Counted from the stretch's first letter, positions 32,842 to 41,322 are shown. The stretch is 64,000 nt of DNA from CAMFLJ01 sp963702555 (GCA_963702555.1 CAVPCW010000011.1:744001-808000), one strand, 5' to 3'. Translations and numbers: made by a program. The notes: generated by a model not told the origin, from the letters alone.

Positions 32842-34317
32842 TCAGCCGCCCCAGGCCTGGCGCACGGGGCCGTTCGGGTCGTCGACCACGCCGACCTCGT
32901 GACCGAGCACCAGCGTGGCCCGGCGGTCGGTGTCGAACGCCGGCCAGTCGACGCCGTCGGCGGTGGGTGCGCCGTCGCGCCCGTGGGCGGCCCAGAGCTG
33001 CTGCTGCACGCGGGCGAGGTCCATGGCGCGATCGGCGTCGGACACGAAGGCGTCCCACCCGTCGACGTCGACCGTGGCGAACGGGAACGGGATGTCGATG
33101 CCGTGGGGCGCGCCCAGGCGGGCGTCGGCGGCCGGCCAGTCGAAGCGGTACATCCACACCGGGGCGTGGGCGGCCCGGGCCTCGGCGATGCGCAGCGCCG
33201 GCAGCCACATGGCCTGGTCGGTCTGGATGCGCTGCCACACCTTCGGCGGCGCCGAGGTGCCGGTCGCGGCGTAGGCGCCGATCAGTCCCTCGACGTCGAG
33301 CCCGGCCGCGGCGGCACCGTCGAGGCGGCGGCGCAGCGAGGGCCCGTCGAGGGTGGCGGCCGCCGGGTCGAAGCTGGCGAACAGCGCCATCTCGTCGTGG
33401 GTGGTGCCGATGATGAGGGGCACGGCGTTCACGCCGGCCTGCGCCGCGCCGAGCCAGCTGCTCGGCAGCACGGCACCGTCGATGCACGGATGGAACGGCA
33501 TGGTGCCGACGGTGGCGAACAGCTCGCCCGCGGCCTGGGCCTGAGCGGCGAGCACGGCGGCGGGGGAGAGGTCGCGCAGGGCGGCGACGTCGCCGGGCTC
33601 GACTCCAGCGCAGCGGGCGAAGCACTCGGTGACCATGGCGGCCCGCTCGCGGTCGAGCAGCAGGTCGGTGGCGCCGCTCTGCACGATGGCCCGCTGGAAC
33701 AGGCCGGTGGCCGCGGGCATCGACAGCAGGGAGAGCACGCTGCCGCCGCCGGCGGACTCGCCGAACACGGTGACCCGGTCGGGGTCGCCGCCGAGCTCGG
33801 CGATGTTGTCGTGCACCCACTGGAGGGCGGCGACCTGGTCGAGCAGGCCCACGTTCGGGCTGGCGCTCGGGTCGTCGACGACCATGAACCCGAGGGCGCC
33901 GAGGCGGTAGTTGAAGGTGACCACGACCGAGTCGGTGGCGGTGGCCAGCCGGGTGCCGTCGTAGACGCCGAGCGACCCGGCGCCGAGCTGGAAGGCCCCA
34001 CCGTGGACCCACACCAGCACCGGCCGACGGGCGTCGTCGGGCGCGGGGGTCCAGACGTTGAGCGTGAGGCAGTCGTCGCCCTGGTCGTCGCTGCCCATGC
34101 CGGGAACCAGGCCGTCGAGCGGCCCGCCCGTGGGCTGCCACGCGGCGGGGCCCGGACGGGTGGCGTCGAGGATGCCCTCCCAGACGGGCGCCGGTGCGGG
34201 TGGCGCCCAGCGGCGCTCGCCGACGGGTGGGGCGGCATAGGGCACGCCGAGGAACGCTGAGCACCCGGCCCCGCTCACCCCCCGGATCACGCCCCGCGTG
34301 GTCAACGCGGTGGTCAT
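32842..34317 (-). CDS. Type-B carboxylesterase
   Basis: The 491-residue alpha/beta hydrolase of the cholinesterase/para-nitrobenzyl-esterase type starts with a family-typical GVSGAGCSAFLGVPYAAPPVGERRW. It has a CLTLNVWTP block, the oxyanion loop WVHGGAFQLGAGS, the nucleophile FGESAGGGSV (about residue 188), and THDEMALF with the acid region. A C-terminal GAPHGIDIPFPF His segment completes the triad. It hydrolyses carboxylic esters of broad range. No signal peptide is seen, so it is likely cytoplasmic. It diverges from the VOC gene at 34394. Confidence 0.9.
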   Translation of the reverse strand: MTTALTTRGVIRGVSGAGCSAFLGVPYAAPPVGERRWAPPAPAPVWEGILDATRPGPAAWQPTGGPLDGLVPGMGSDDQGDDCLTLNVWTPAPDDARRPVLVWVHGGAFQLGAGSLGVYDGTRLATATDSVVVTFNYRLGALGFMVVDDPSASPNVGLLDQVAALQWVHDNIAELGGDPDRVTVFGESAGGGSVLSLLSMPAATGLFQRAIVQSGATDLLLDRERAAMVTECFARCAGVEPGDVAALRDLSPAAVLAAQAQAAGELFATVGTMPFHPCIDGAVLPSSWLGAAQAGVNAVPLIIGTTHDEMALFASFDPAAATLDGPSLRRRLDGAAAAGLDVEGLIGAYAATGTSAPPKVWQRIQTDQAMWLPALRIAEARAAHAPVWMYRFDWPAADARLGAPHGIDIPFPFATVDVDGWDAFVSDADRAMDLARVQQQLWAAHGRDGAPTADGVDWPAFDTDRRATLVLGHEVGVVDDPNGPVRQAWGG

Positions 34318-34393
34318 GGCCCCCAGGCAACCACATCGGCACCCGACGCGGGCGCCCGACGCGCTACCCGACCGGGGCGCGTAGGGTCGGCCC

Positions 34394-35314
34394 ATGGCCA
34401 TCGGGGGGAACCGGATCTACCACGTCAACTCGAACTGCACCGTGCTGGAACGGGCGGCGCAGTTCTACGAGGCGCTCGGGTTGCGGCGGGTCGTGCGCAC
34501 GATCCCGAGCCGCCCGCAGCCGGGCGATGCCTTCGGGCTCGCCGAGGTGGCGTGGGACGCGTGGGTGCTGCAGTCCGACGACGGGCTCGACGGCCTGTCG
34601 CTCGACCTCCTGGAGTGGACCACCCCGCCGCCGACCGGCACGCCGCCGCCCACCGTCGGCCAGCCCGGCCTGAACCGGCTCTGCGTCTCCACCCCCGACC
34701 TCGACGCCACCATCGACGCGGCCGTCGCCGCGGGCGGCACGCTCTCCGGTGGCCCGGTGTTCGGCCACGGCGACAGCGGCCCCCGCACCGCCATGCTGCG
34801 CGACCCCGACGGCGTGCCGGTTCAGCTCTTCGAGGGCGACGCCGTCTCCATCGCCCAGGTGATCGTGAACTGCATCGACCTCGACGCCTCGCTGGCCTAC
34901 TACCGCGACGTCATGGGCCTCCTTCCCGTGGGCGAGATCCGCGAGATCGCCCAGCCCGCGGCGATCCACGGCCTCGACGTCGACGGCCTGGTCCGCACCG
35001 CCCGCCTGCAGGACTCCGGCTCGCGCTTCTCGGTCACGCTGGTGCAGTGGCTCGAGCCCGTGGTCGACCCGGCGTCGCTGCGGGTCCGTGGGGCCAACGA
35101 GCTCGGCCTGTTCCGGATGGCATGGGCCACCGACGACTGCGCCCGCGACGAAGGCGTCGTCCGGGCCGCCGGCTCGGTGCCGCTGGCCCCGACCGGCACG
35201 CTGTCGGTCGGCGACGACCTGCCGCTGCTGCTGGTGCTGTTCTGGCCCGGCCTCAACGGCGAGTGCCTCGAGCTCATCCAGACCACCGACCAGTCGGGCG
35301 TCCTCCCCGCCTGA
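34394..35314 (+). CDS. Tandem VOC-domain protein (dioxygenase/glyoxalase-like)
   Basis: The 306-residue protein contains two VOC modules, the first at IYHVNSNCTVLERAAQFYEALGL and RLCVSTPDLDATIDAAVAAGG, the second at AQVIVNCIDLDASLAYYRDVMGL. Strand 1 of each carries Asn-Cys rather than the usual metal-binding His (HVNSNC, IVNC). Metal ligation may therefore be altered or lost, and a binding rather than catalytic role is possible. ATG 34394 lies 6 nt after TAGGGT, indicating leaderless transcription. It is followed by a long palindrome before the convergent SGNH gene. Confidence 0.76.
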   Translation: MAIGGNRIYHVNSNCTVLERAAQFYEALGLRRVVRTIPSRPQPGDAFGLAEVAWDAWVLQSDDGLDGLSLDLLEWTTPPPTGTPPPTVGQPGLNRLCVSTPDLDATIDAAVAAGGTLSGGPVFGHGDSGPRTAMLRDPDGVPVQLFEGDAVSIAQVIVNCIDLDASLAYYRDVMGLLPVGEIREIAQPAAIHGLDVDGLVRTARLQDSGSRFSVTLVQWLEPVVDPASLRVRGANELGLFRMAWATDDCARDEGVVRAAGSVPLAPTGTLSVGDDLPLLLVLFWPGLNGECLELIQTTDQSGVLPA

Positions 35315-35318
35315 TCCC

Positions 35319-35370
35319 CGTTCTTGTCGCGCCTTCCTGTCGCCGGCGACAGGAAAGCGCGACACGAACG
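35319..35370. terminator. Near-perfect 50-bp palindrome between convergent genes
   Basis: The core arms GTCGCGCCTTCCTGTCGCC (35326-35344) and GGCGACAGGAAAGCGCGAC (35345-35363) differ by one base and abut without a loop. Further outward, CGTTCT and ACGAACG extend the symmetry with one more mismatch. It lies between convergent genes ending at 35314 and 35378, where a bidirectional terminator is expected. Confidence 0.65.
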
Positions 35371-35377
35371 AGATGGG

Positions 35378-36184
35378 TCAGGCGTCGTCGAAGGAGCTCG
35401 CCACTGCCGTCCAGGTCGCGGCCGCCACCAGCTCGTCGCCCTCGTCGGTGAGGTGGAGACCGTCGGTGTGGCGTCGCGAGTCGAGCCCGGTCGTGGTGCC
35501 GTCGGGGTACAGGGCCAGGTCCCAGTCGATCACCGGCACGCCGAGCGAGCGGTAGATGTCGTTGAAGTGCTGGATGCGGTCCTCGAGGCCGCTGAACCAG
35601 GCGCTCTCCAGGGCTCGGGGCGTGACGACCACGTAGACGTCGGCGTCGTGGGCCTGGGCCACCGACACCATGAGCTGGGCCTGGGCCGCCCACACGTCCC
35701 ACAGCAGCTCGCTGTCGGTCGGCACGACCGTGCCGTCGGCCAGGGTGTAGGTGCCGTCGTAGTTGCAGCACGACTCGATGATCACGGCGTCGGGGTGGAG
35801 CTGCGCCAGGGCCTCCTGCAGCTCGGTGAGGCGGACGCCCTGGTCGGTGAGGATCCCGGTGCCGCTCACGGCGATGTAGGTGACCTCCACGCCGTTGGCG
35901 GTGAGGGTGGCGGTCAGCTGGTCCTCGGCCATCACCACCAGCGAGTCGCCGACGATCACCACCCGCTTCACGCCGTCCTGGTTCTCGTCGGCGGCCGTGG
36001 TGGTCGTCGTGGTGGTGGTCGTCGCCTCGGACGAGACGAGCGTGGCGTCGGTGGTCGAGGAGTCGGACGACGTCCCGGCGGCGACCAGGTCGGTGGCGCC
36101 CTGGGCGACGCGGCTCCCGAGGGTCACGAGGGCGATGGAGAGGACGAACAGCAGCAGGGCGAGGGGGAGGGTTCGGCGGGCCAT
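35378..36184 (-). CDS. Secreted or membrane-anchored SGNH/GDSL hydrolase
   Basis: The 268-residue protein has an N-terminal signal/anchor (RTLPLALLLFVLSIALVTLG), a Ser/Thr linker with a nine-Thr run (residues about 55-65), then an SGNH hydrolase domain. Block I is VIVGDSLVVMAED with the nucleophile Ser, and block V is DGLHLTDEGDEL with the Asp-x-x-His pair. The Gly and Asn blocks are less clear (VSGTGIL; CCNYDGTY). Such domains act as esterases or acetyl-hydrolases on surface glycans; the Thr-rich spacer resembles linkers of extracellular actinobacterial proteins. ATG 36184 is used. Confidence 0.82.
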   Translation of the reverse strand: MARRTLPLALLLFVLSIALVTLGSRVAQGATDLVAAGTSSDSSTTDATLVSSEATTTTTTTTTAADENQDGVKRVVIVGDSLVVMAEDQLTATLTANGVEVTYIAVSGTGILTDQGVRLTELQEALAQLHPDAVIIESCCNYDGTYTLADGTVVPTDSELLWDVWAAQAQLMVSVAQAHDADVYVVVTPRALESAWFSGLEDRIQHFNDIYRSLGVPVIDWDLALYPDGTTTGLDSRRHTDGLHLTDEGDELVAAATWTAVASSFDDA

Positions 36185-36376
36185 GGGCCGAGCATCGGGC
36201 CCGAACCTGACACGAGGGTGGGTTCCGCCTGACCGTTCCCTGAGAGCGGTGGGGTCGCTGGTCACACGGCTGTCGTGGCGGATGAGACATCACGGCTGCC
36301 CGTGTCTCGCGCCCGCTGGTACCGTGCGCGGACGGGCCACGGTGGTCCGAGACGTACGACGTAGGGGGAAGCACCG

Positions 36377-37633
36377 ATGGCTGACGGCGCGCCGGGCGTG
36401 GACGAGATCGATCTCTCGAGCATCGAGTTCTGGGCCAAGCCCTGGGCCGAGCGCGACGCCGCCTTCGCCACGCTGCGGCGCGAGCGGCCCGTCGCTTTCT
36501 TCGACGAGCCCGAGGTGCCCGGCCTGCCGGTCGGGCCCGGCTACTACGCCATCACCCGGCACGCCGACGTCCTGACGGCGAGCCGCACGCCGGAGGTCTT
36601 CTGCTCGGGTGAGGGCGCCCTGTCGATCCTCGACATGCCGGCGGAGATGAACGAGTTCTTCGGCTCGATGTTGTCGATGGACGACCCCCGCCACGCCCGG
36701 CTCCGCAAGATCGTCTCGGGCACGTTCACCCCGAAGATGCTGAACCGGGTGCTCGACGACGTCGCCGCCACCGCCCGAGACGTCGTCGCCGCCGCCAAGG
36801 GCAAGGGCGTCGTCGACTTCGTCGCCGAGGTGTCCAGCCCCTTCCCCCTGATCGTGGTCTGCGACCTCATGGGCATCCCCGACAGCGAGCGCCAGAGGGT
36901 GCTCGAGCAGTCGAACATCATCCTCTCGGGTGGCGATCCGGAGTTCATCCCCGAAGGTGTCGACCCCATCACCGCCTTCCTGGGTGCCGGGACGAACCTC
37001 GTGGCCCTGATGGACGAGCTGGCCGCCGACCGCCGGGCCAACCCCACCTCCGACCTCACCTCGGCGCTGGTGAACACGTCGGTCGACGGTGAACAGCTGA
37101 GCGGCCAGGAGCTGGCTTCGTTCTTCATCCTCCTGTCGGTCGCCGGCCACGAGACCACCCGAACCGGCATCAGCCACGCCGTCACCCTGCTCGGCCAGAA
37201 CCCCGACCAGCGGGCCATCTGGCAGGCCGACGTCGAAGGTGTCACCGGCACGGCGGTCGAGGAGGTCGTGCGCATCGCCTCGCCGGTCATCTGGATGCGC
37301 CGCACCCTCACCCGCGACGCCGAGCTCTCGGGTGTGCAGCTGCACGAGGGCGACAAGGTGCTCCTCTACTACGGCTCGGCCAACCGTGACGAGGCCGTCT
37401 TCACCGATCCCGACCGCTTCGACGTGCGGCGCGACCCCAACCCCCACGTCGGCTTCGGTGGCCCCGGCCCCCACTTCTGCCTGGGGGCCCACCTCGCTCG
37501 CCGGGAGATCGCCCTGCTGGTCGGCGAGCTCTTCCGGCAGATCCCGGACTGGCAGCTGGCCGGGGAGCCCGAGCAGCTGCGCTCGAGCTTCGTCAACGGC
37601 ATCAAGCACCTCCCCGTCGACGTGGGCTCCTGA
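36377..37633 (+). CDS. Cytochrome P450
   Basis: The 418-residue soluble bacterial P450 has the I-helix oxygen-binding motif AGHETTRTG (about residues 256-264), the K-helix ExxR in EEVVRIASP (Glu293-like), and a heme loop FGGPGPHFCLGAHLAR with the axial Cys at 368. LLSMDDPRHARLRKIVSGTF is the C-helix heme-propionate region typical of CYP124/125/142-like steroid or branched-lipid hydroxylases. ATG 36377 follows GTAGGGGGAA. The stop overlaps the start of the next gene by one base (TGATG), so the two are tightly coupled. No ferredoxin gene is adjacent. Confidence 0.92.
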   Translation: MADGAPGVDEIDLSSIEFWAKPWAERDAAFATLRRERPVAFFDEPEVPGLPVGPGYYAITRHADVLTASRTPEVFCSGEGALSILDMPAEMNEFFGSMLSMDDPRHARLRKIVSGTFTPKMLNRVLDDVAATARDVVAAAKGKGVVDFVAEVSSPFPLIVVCDLMGIPDSERQRVLEQSNIILSGGDPEFIPEGVDPITAFLGAGTNLVALMDELAADRRANPTSDLTSALVNTSVDGEQLSGQELASFFILLSVAGHETTRTGISHAVTLLGQNPDQRAIWQADVEGVTGTAVEEVVRIASPVIWMRRTLTRDAELSGVQLHEGDKVLLYYGSANRDEAVFTDPDRFDVRRDPNPHVGFGGPGPHFCLGAHLARREIALLVGELFRQIPDWQLAGEPEQLRSSFVNGIKHLPVDVGS

Positions 37634-38589
37634 TGGTGGCCTGGGGCGACCCCACCACCGGCGACCCTCGGGCCACCCACGCACCCGAGGTCCTGGCCGC
37701 GCTGCAGACGTCGTGTGCGTCGGTGCGGGCTGCGTCCGACCCGGCGTTGCTGGAGCTGGCCCGACTGCGCCTGGTCGAGCTGCTCGGCGACGAGGTCGAG
37801 GCTGCGGCGCCGGCGTGGGGTGAGCCCAGCACGGCTGCGGTCACCGAGCTGGCGTCGTGGCCCACGTCCGCGGCCTTCGACGACCGCGGCCGGGCCGCCA
37901 TGGCCCTCACCGAGCAGTTCGCCATCGACGTCACCGGCGTGCCCACCGGCCCGCTCGGTCCCGCCGCCGCCCACCTCGAGGCCGGCGTGCTGCCCTTCGT
38001 CCAGGGCCTCTACCTGCTCGACGTCGGCCAGCGGGCGGCGATCGCACTCGGCGCCCTGTTCGCCTCGCCGGTGCCGTCGAGCCTGTGGGCCTGGCCCGCG
38101 GCCGGCGTGGACGTGCCCGCCGACCCGATGGCCGCCGTCGATCAGCTCATGCGGGCCACCGGTCGGCTGCGCTCGCTCGACCCGGTGCTGCGCGAGCTGG
38201 TGCGCCTGCGCGGCGCCCGCCACCACCAGTGCCGCCGGTGCCAGTCGGTGCGCAGCGTCGCCGCCCTCGAGGCGGGCGCGGGGGAGGACCTCCTCGCCGC
38301 GGCCGACCCCACCGCGGTGGCCGACCTGCCGCCGGCCACACGGGCCGCGCTGGTGCTCACCGACGCCATGCTGGCCGGGCGCCCCTCGGTGCCCGACGCC
38401 GTCGTGGCCGACGTGCGGGCTTCGCTCTCACCGGCCGAGGCCGTGGAGCTGGTCTGCTACCTGGTGCGCAACTCGGCCAACAAGATCGCGGTGGCCTTCG
38501 GGGCCGATGCCGCCATCGTCGACGAGGGCTTCGAGTACCAGGTGATCGATCCCGACGGCGACACCGTCACCGTCGACGCCCCCGTCTGA
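37633..38589 (+). CDS. Carboxymuconolactone-decarboxylase/AhpD-like protein
   Basis: The 318-residue all-helical protein looks like two CMD-like halves. The N-terminal half has LLELARLRLVELLGDEVEAA but lacks cysteines. The C-terminal half has RELVRLRGARHHQCRRCQSVRS with the CxxC redox pair at Cys200 and Cys203, then VCYLVRNSANKIAVAFG. The CxxC is the AhpD-like signature used for peroxide or disulfide chemistry. Start ATG 37633 overlaps the P450 stop. Coupling to a P450 suggests handling of reactive oxygen or of the P450 product; that is inference. A perfect hairpin follows. Confidence 0.78.
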   Translation: MVAWGDPTTGDPRATHAPEVLAALQTSCASVRAASDPALLELARLRLVELLGDEVEAAAPAWGEPSTAAVTELASWPTSAAFDDRGRAAMALTEQFAIDVTGVPTGPLGPAAAHLEAGVLPFVQGLYLLDVGQRAAIALGALFASPVPSSLWAWPAAGVDVPADPMAAVDQLMRATGRLRSLDPVLRELVRLRGARHHQCRRCQSVRSVAALEAGAGEDLLAAADPTAVADLPPATRAALVLTDAMLAGRPSVPDAVVADVRASLSPAEAVELVCYLVRNSANKIAVAFGADAAIVDEGFEYQVIDPDGDTVTVDAPV

Positions 38590-38609
38590 GCCGCCCGGCC
38601 CCGGACGCG

Positions 38610-38637
38610 CCAGCGGCCACCCGGAGGTGGCCGCTGG
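38610..38637. terminator. Hairpin between convergent CMD-like and desaturase genes
   Basis: Perfect 11-bp arms CCAGCGGCCAC (38610-38620) and GTGGCCGCTGG (38627-38637) with a 6-nt loop lie between the rightward gene ending 38589 and the leftward desaturase ending 38657. It is well placed to end both transcripts. Confidence 0.7.
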
Positions 38638-38656
38638 GGAGAACGATGAGAGTCGC

Positions 38657-39805
38657 TCAGGCGGCGTTGGCCTCGAGCGGGTCCGTCGGGGTGGCCGTGC
38701 GGGCGGCGGCTTCGCGGTAGGTGAGCCAGTGGCCCTCGTCGAAGTCGTAGAGCTGGCACTGGCGGGTGTTGGAGATGAAGTCCCGGAAGCGCAGGGGCTC
38801 GTCGTGCACGGTGCCCGGGAACGCCTTCTCGATGGCGTCGGTGGCCAGCTCGAGGTTGTACATCGGGATGCGCATGTCGACGTGGTGGGGGACGTGCACC
38901 ATGATCCAGTGGAAGAAGAAGTTCAGGCCGAAGCGGGCCCGCAGCACGGTGGTGCCCTCCATCTGGCCCTTGAACTTGGTCCACTCACGGCGCTTCCACC
39001 AGCGGATGCCGGGCTGCACGTGGTGGACGTGCACGAACGAGGCGATCACGTAGGTGAAGGCCAGGAAGGGCACGATCAGGACCTTCACGATCATCCAGGC
39101 GACGCCGGCGACCGAGCCGTACATCGCCCAGCCGAGGGCGCCGAGGAGCAGCGACGCGACGGCGACGAAGGTCCAGACGATGATGCGGTCGCGGCGCACG
39201 GCCTTGGCCCAGCGGGCGGGCGGGGCACCGATGATCATCTTGTGCCACCAGACCTCGCGCAGGTAGTAGGCACCGGCGCCGATCCAGGACCACTCGAAGC
39301 GGTGGCGGAGCTTGCCGAGGGTGCTCATCTCGGCGTACTGCTCGGGCGTGTAGGGGTGCCACACGAAGTCGAAGCCCTGGCGCACGGTGTAGGCGTGGTG
39401 GATGCGGTTGTGGCCGAGCACCCATCCCTCGTAGACGTGCCAGCCCGGGAGCATGGCGACGGTGCCGATGAAGCGGTTCAGCTTCTTGGAGGCGAAGAGC
39501 GAGCCGTGGGCGGCGTCGTGGCCGATCACGAACAGGCCCGAGATCACCAGCGCCGACACGACCCACAGCGCCACCACGGCGAAGGGGTTGTCGAACATGA
39601 TCAGCCCGGCCACGACGAGGCCGTAGATGACGGCATCGCGGGCGAAGTAGGCGAGGCCCTTCCAGGTGGGGTTCTCGTAGGCCTCGGGGGGGATGACGTC
39701 GATGACCGGCTTCAGCGAGCCCTTGCGCTCGGTGCTGGAATCGTCGAGTTCGGTGACCGTGACGTCGGGGGCGTCGGTCGTTTCTTCGGTGTCGGCGGAA
39801 GGCAC
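38657..39805 (-). CDS. Membrane fatty acid desaturase
   Basis: The 382-residue di-iron membrane desaturase has three histidine boxes: HDAAH (residues 96-100), HNRIHH (132-137) and HVPHH (near 310). Hydrophobic pairs DAVIYGLVVAGLIMF, FAVVALWVVSALVISGLFVIG and IVWTFVAVASLLLGALGWAMY separate them. It introduces a double bond into an acyl chain, with electrons from a reductase not seen here. GTG 39805 is 6 nt behind a TAGGCT box; TTG 39808 is an alternative. A perfect 12-bp-arm palindrome covers that -10 box, so it is likely controlled by a TetR-type lipid sensor, as desaturases often are. Confidence 0.9.
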   Translation of the reverse strand: MPSADTEETTDAPDVTVTELDDSSTERKGSLKPVIDVIPPEAYENPTWKGLAYFARDAVIYGLVVAGLIMFDNPFAVVALWVVSALVISGLFVIGHDAAHGSLFASKKLNRFIGTVAMLPGWHVYEGWVLGHNRIHHAYTVRQGFDFVWHPYTPEQYAEMSTLGKLRHRFEWSWIGAGAYYLREVWWHKMIIGAPPARWAKAVRRDRIIVWTFVAVASLLLGALGWAMYGSVAGVAWMIVKVLIVPFLAFTYVIASFVHVHHVQPGIRWWKRREWTKFKGQMEGTTVLRARFGLNFFFHWIMVHVPHHVDMRIPMYNLELATDAIEKAFPGTVHDEPLRFRDFISNTRQCQLYDFDEGHWLTYREAAARTATPTDPLEANAA

Positions 39806-39809
39806 CAAA

Positions 39810-39837
39810 CCAGCCTACCGACTGTTCGGTAGGCTGG
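39810..39837 (-). promoter_or_regulatory. Operator palindrome over the desaturase promoter
   Basis: CCAGCCTACCGA (39810-39821), spacer CTGT, and TCGGTAGGCTGG (39826-39837) form a perfect inverted repeat. Leftward, TAGGCT (39817-39812) within it is a plausible -10, 6 nt before the GTG start, with TTGTCC about 18 bp further upstream as a weak -35. TACCGA...TCGGTA is a frequent core of actinobacterial TetR operators. No regulator gene is adjacent. Confidence 0.75.
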
Positions 39838-39915
39838 ACAACCACCCCCTGAAACCCCTGGTCAGCAGCCAGATCTGGGGATTTCCAGACACGTGGATTC
39901 CGGAAAGGCGCCTTC

Positions 39916-41115
39916 TCAGCCGGCGAGCTCCTGGGGGCCGTCCCGGGAGCCGGCCAGCTCGGCCGCGGTGAGGGGCCGCACGGCCGTGTCGACCGTGGCC
40001 GGGGGAGAGAGCGGGCTGGGCGGGGCCACCCCGTGGTCGGCCAGCTTTCGGGTGGTGACCAGCACCCGGCTCTCGAGCGAGCCGACGGCCTCGTTGTAGG
40101 AGCGGGCGGCGCGGTCGATTGCGCCGCCCACCTTCGCCAGGTGCTCGGCGAAGATGCCGACCCGCTGGTGCAGCTCGCGGCCCAGGCGGGCGACCTCGGC
40201 CGAGCTCTCGGCCAGCCGCTCCTGGCGCCAGCCGAATGCGACGGCGCGGAGCAGGGCGATGAGGGTGCCGGGCGTGGCCAGGAACACGCCGCGGCCGATG
40301 GCGTCGTCGAAGAGGGTGGGCCGGGCCTCGAAGGCGGCGGACAGGAACGCGTCGCCCGGCACGAACATCACGACGAAGTCGATCGAGCCCTCGACGTAGC
40401 GGCTGTAGTCGCGCGAGCGCAGCGCCTCGACGTGGGCCACCACCGCCTTGCCGTGGGCCTCGAGGAACCGCCGCTCGGTGTCGGGGTCATGGGCCTCGAC
40501 GGCCTGGAGGTAGGCCTGCATCGGCACCTTGGCGTCGACCACGACGGCCTTGGCCTGAGGCAGGCGGACCACGACGTCGGGCCGGAGGGCGCCGTCGTCG
40601 CCGGTGACGGTGGTCTGGGTGACGAAGTCGCAGTGCTCGACCAGGCCGGCCAGCTCGACCACGCGCCGCAGCTGGAGCTCGCCCCACGAGCCGCGGGCGC
40701 GGGTGTCCTTCATGGCGGTGGCCAGCACCTTGGTCTCACTGTGGAGGGTCTCGGTGGTGGAGCGCAGCTGGCCGATCATCTCCCGCAGCTGCGAGGTCTC
40801 GACCGCGCGCTGCCGGTCGAGGGCGACCAATGCCTCCTGGAGGCTGCCGAGGCGCTCGTCGATCGGGCGCACCAGGCCCTCGACCGCCCGCTCGCGGGCG
40901 CGGGCCTCGCGCTCGCTGGCGTCCTCCAACGAGCCGAAGCGGGTGGTGGCCAGCTGGAGGAACTGCTCGTTGCTGGCCGCCAGCGCCTGCGACGACAGCG
41001 AGCGGAACTCCCGGGCCTGGTGGCGGCGCAGCACGCCCATGCCGAGCGCGCCGATGGCGATGCCGACCATCAGGCCGACCACGACCCCGAGCACGGTTGC
41101 CAGTGCGATGTCCAT
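39916..41115 (-). CDS. rmuC: DNA recombination protein RmuC
   Basis: The 399-residue RmuC-family protein has an N-terminal membrane anchor (ALATVLGVVVGLMVGIAIGALGMGVL) and a coiled-coil region with many Arg/Glu heptads. The conserved nuclease-like core follows: KDTRARGSWGELQLRRVVELAGL, DVVVRLPQAKAVVVDAKVPMQAYLQA and FVPGDAFLSAAFE. RmuC limits recombination between short inverted repeats, and the core is a PD-(D/E)xK-like fold. The VVDAKVP Asp-Lys residues fit that active site. ATG 41115 is used. It diverges from the 41323 gene across a long hairpin repeat. Confidence 0.88.
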   Translation of the reverse strand: MDIALATVLGVVVGLMVGIAIGALGMGVLRRHQAREFRSLSSQALAASNEQFLQLATTRFGSLEDASEREARARERAVEGLVRPIDERLGSLQEALVALDRQRAVETSQLREMIGQLRSTTETLHSETKVLATAMKDTRARGSWGELQLRRVVELAGLVEHCDFVTQTTVTGDDGALRPDVVVRLPQAKAVVVDAKVPMQAYLQAVEAHDPDTERRFLEAHGKAVVAHVEALRSRDYSRYVEGSIDFVVMFVPGDAFLSAAFEARPTLFDDAIGRGVFLATPGTLIALLRAVAFGWRQERLAESSAEVARLGRELHQRVGIFAEHLAKVGGAIDRAARSYNEAVGSLESRVLVTTRKLADHGVAPPSPLSPPATVDTAVRPLTAAELAGSRDGPQELAG

Positions 41116-41158
41116 GTCCCCATCTTCCGCAGGGGGTGTGACAGCCCCCGATCCCTCT

Positions 41159-41199
41159 GTGGCTCACGTGGTCAGGTCATGCCTGACCACGTGAGCCAC
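41159..41199. repeat. GTGGCTCAC-family hairpin, copy 3
   Basis: 18-bp perfect arms GTGGCTCACGTGGTCAGG (41159-41176) and its complement (41182-41199) flank loop TCATG. It matches the 7668-7708 copy except that one stem base pair is inverted on both sides, keeping full pairing. It shares the upstream flank CCCGATCCCTCT. This copy lies between divergent genes (rmuC and 41323). Confidence 0.8.
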
Positions 41200-41322
41200 G
41201 GAGAAGAAGGCGCCGGCTCAAGGAGCGGCCCCAGCGGTCCGATCACCACATCCCGTGGTCCCACCGTCGCAGGGACCCGTCTGCGAGCATCTGCGGCGTT
41301 CGAGCCCACCCGGGAGCCAGCA

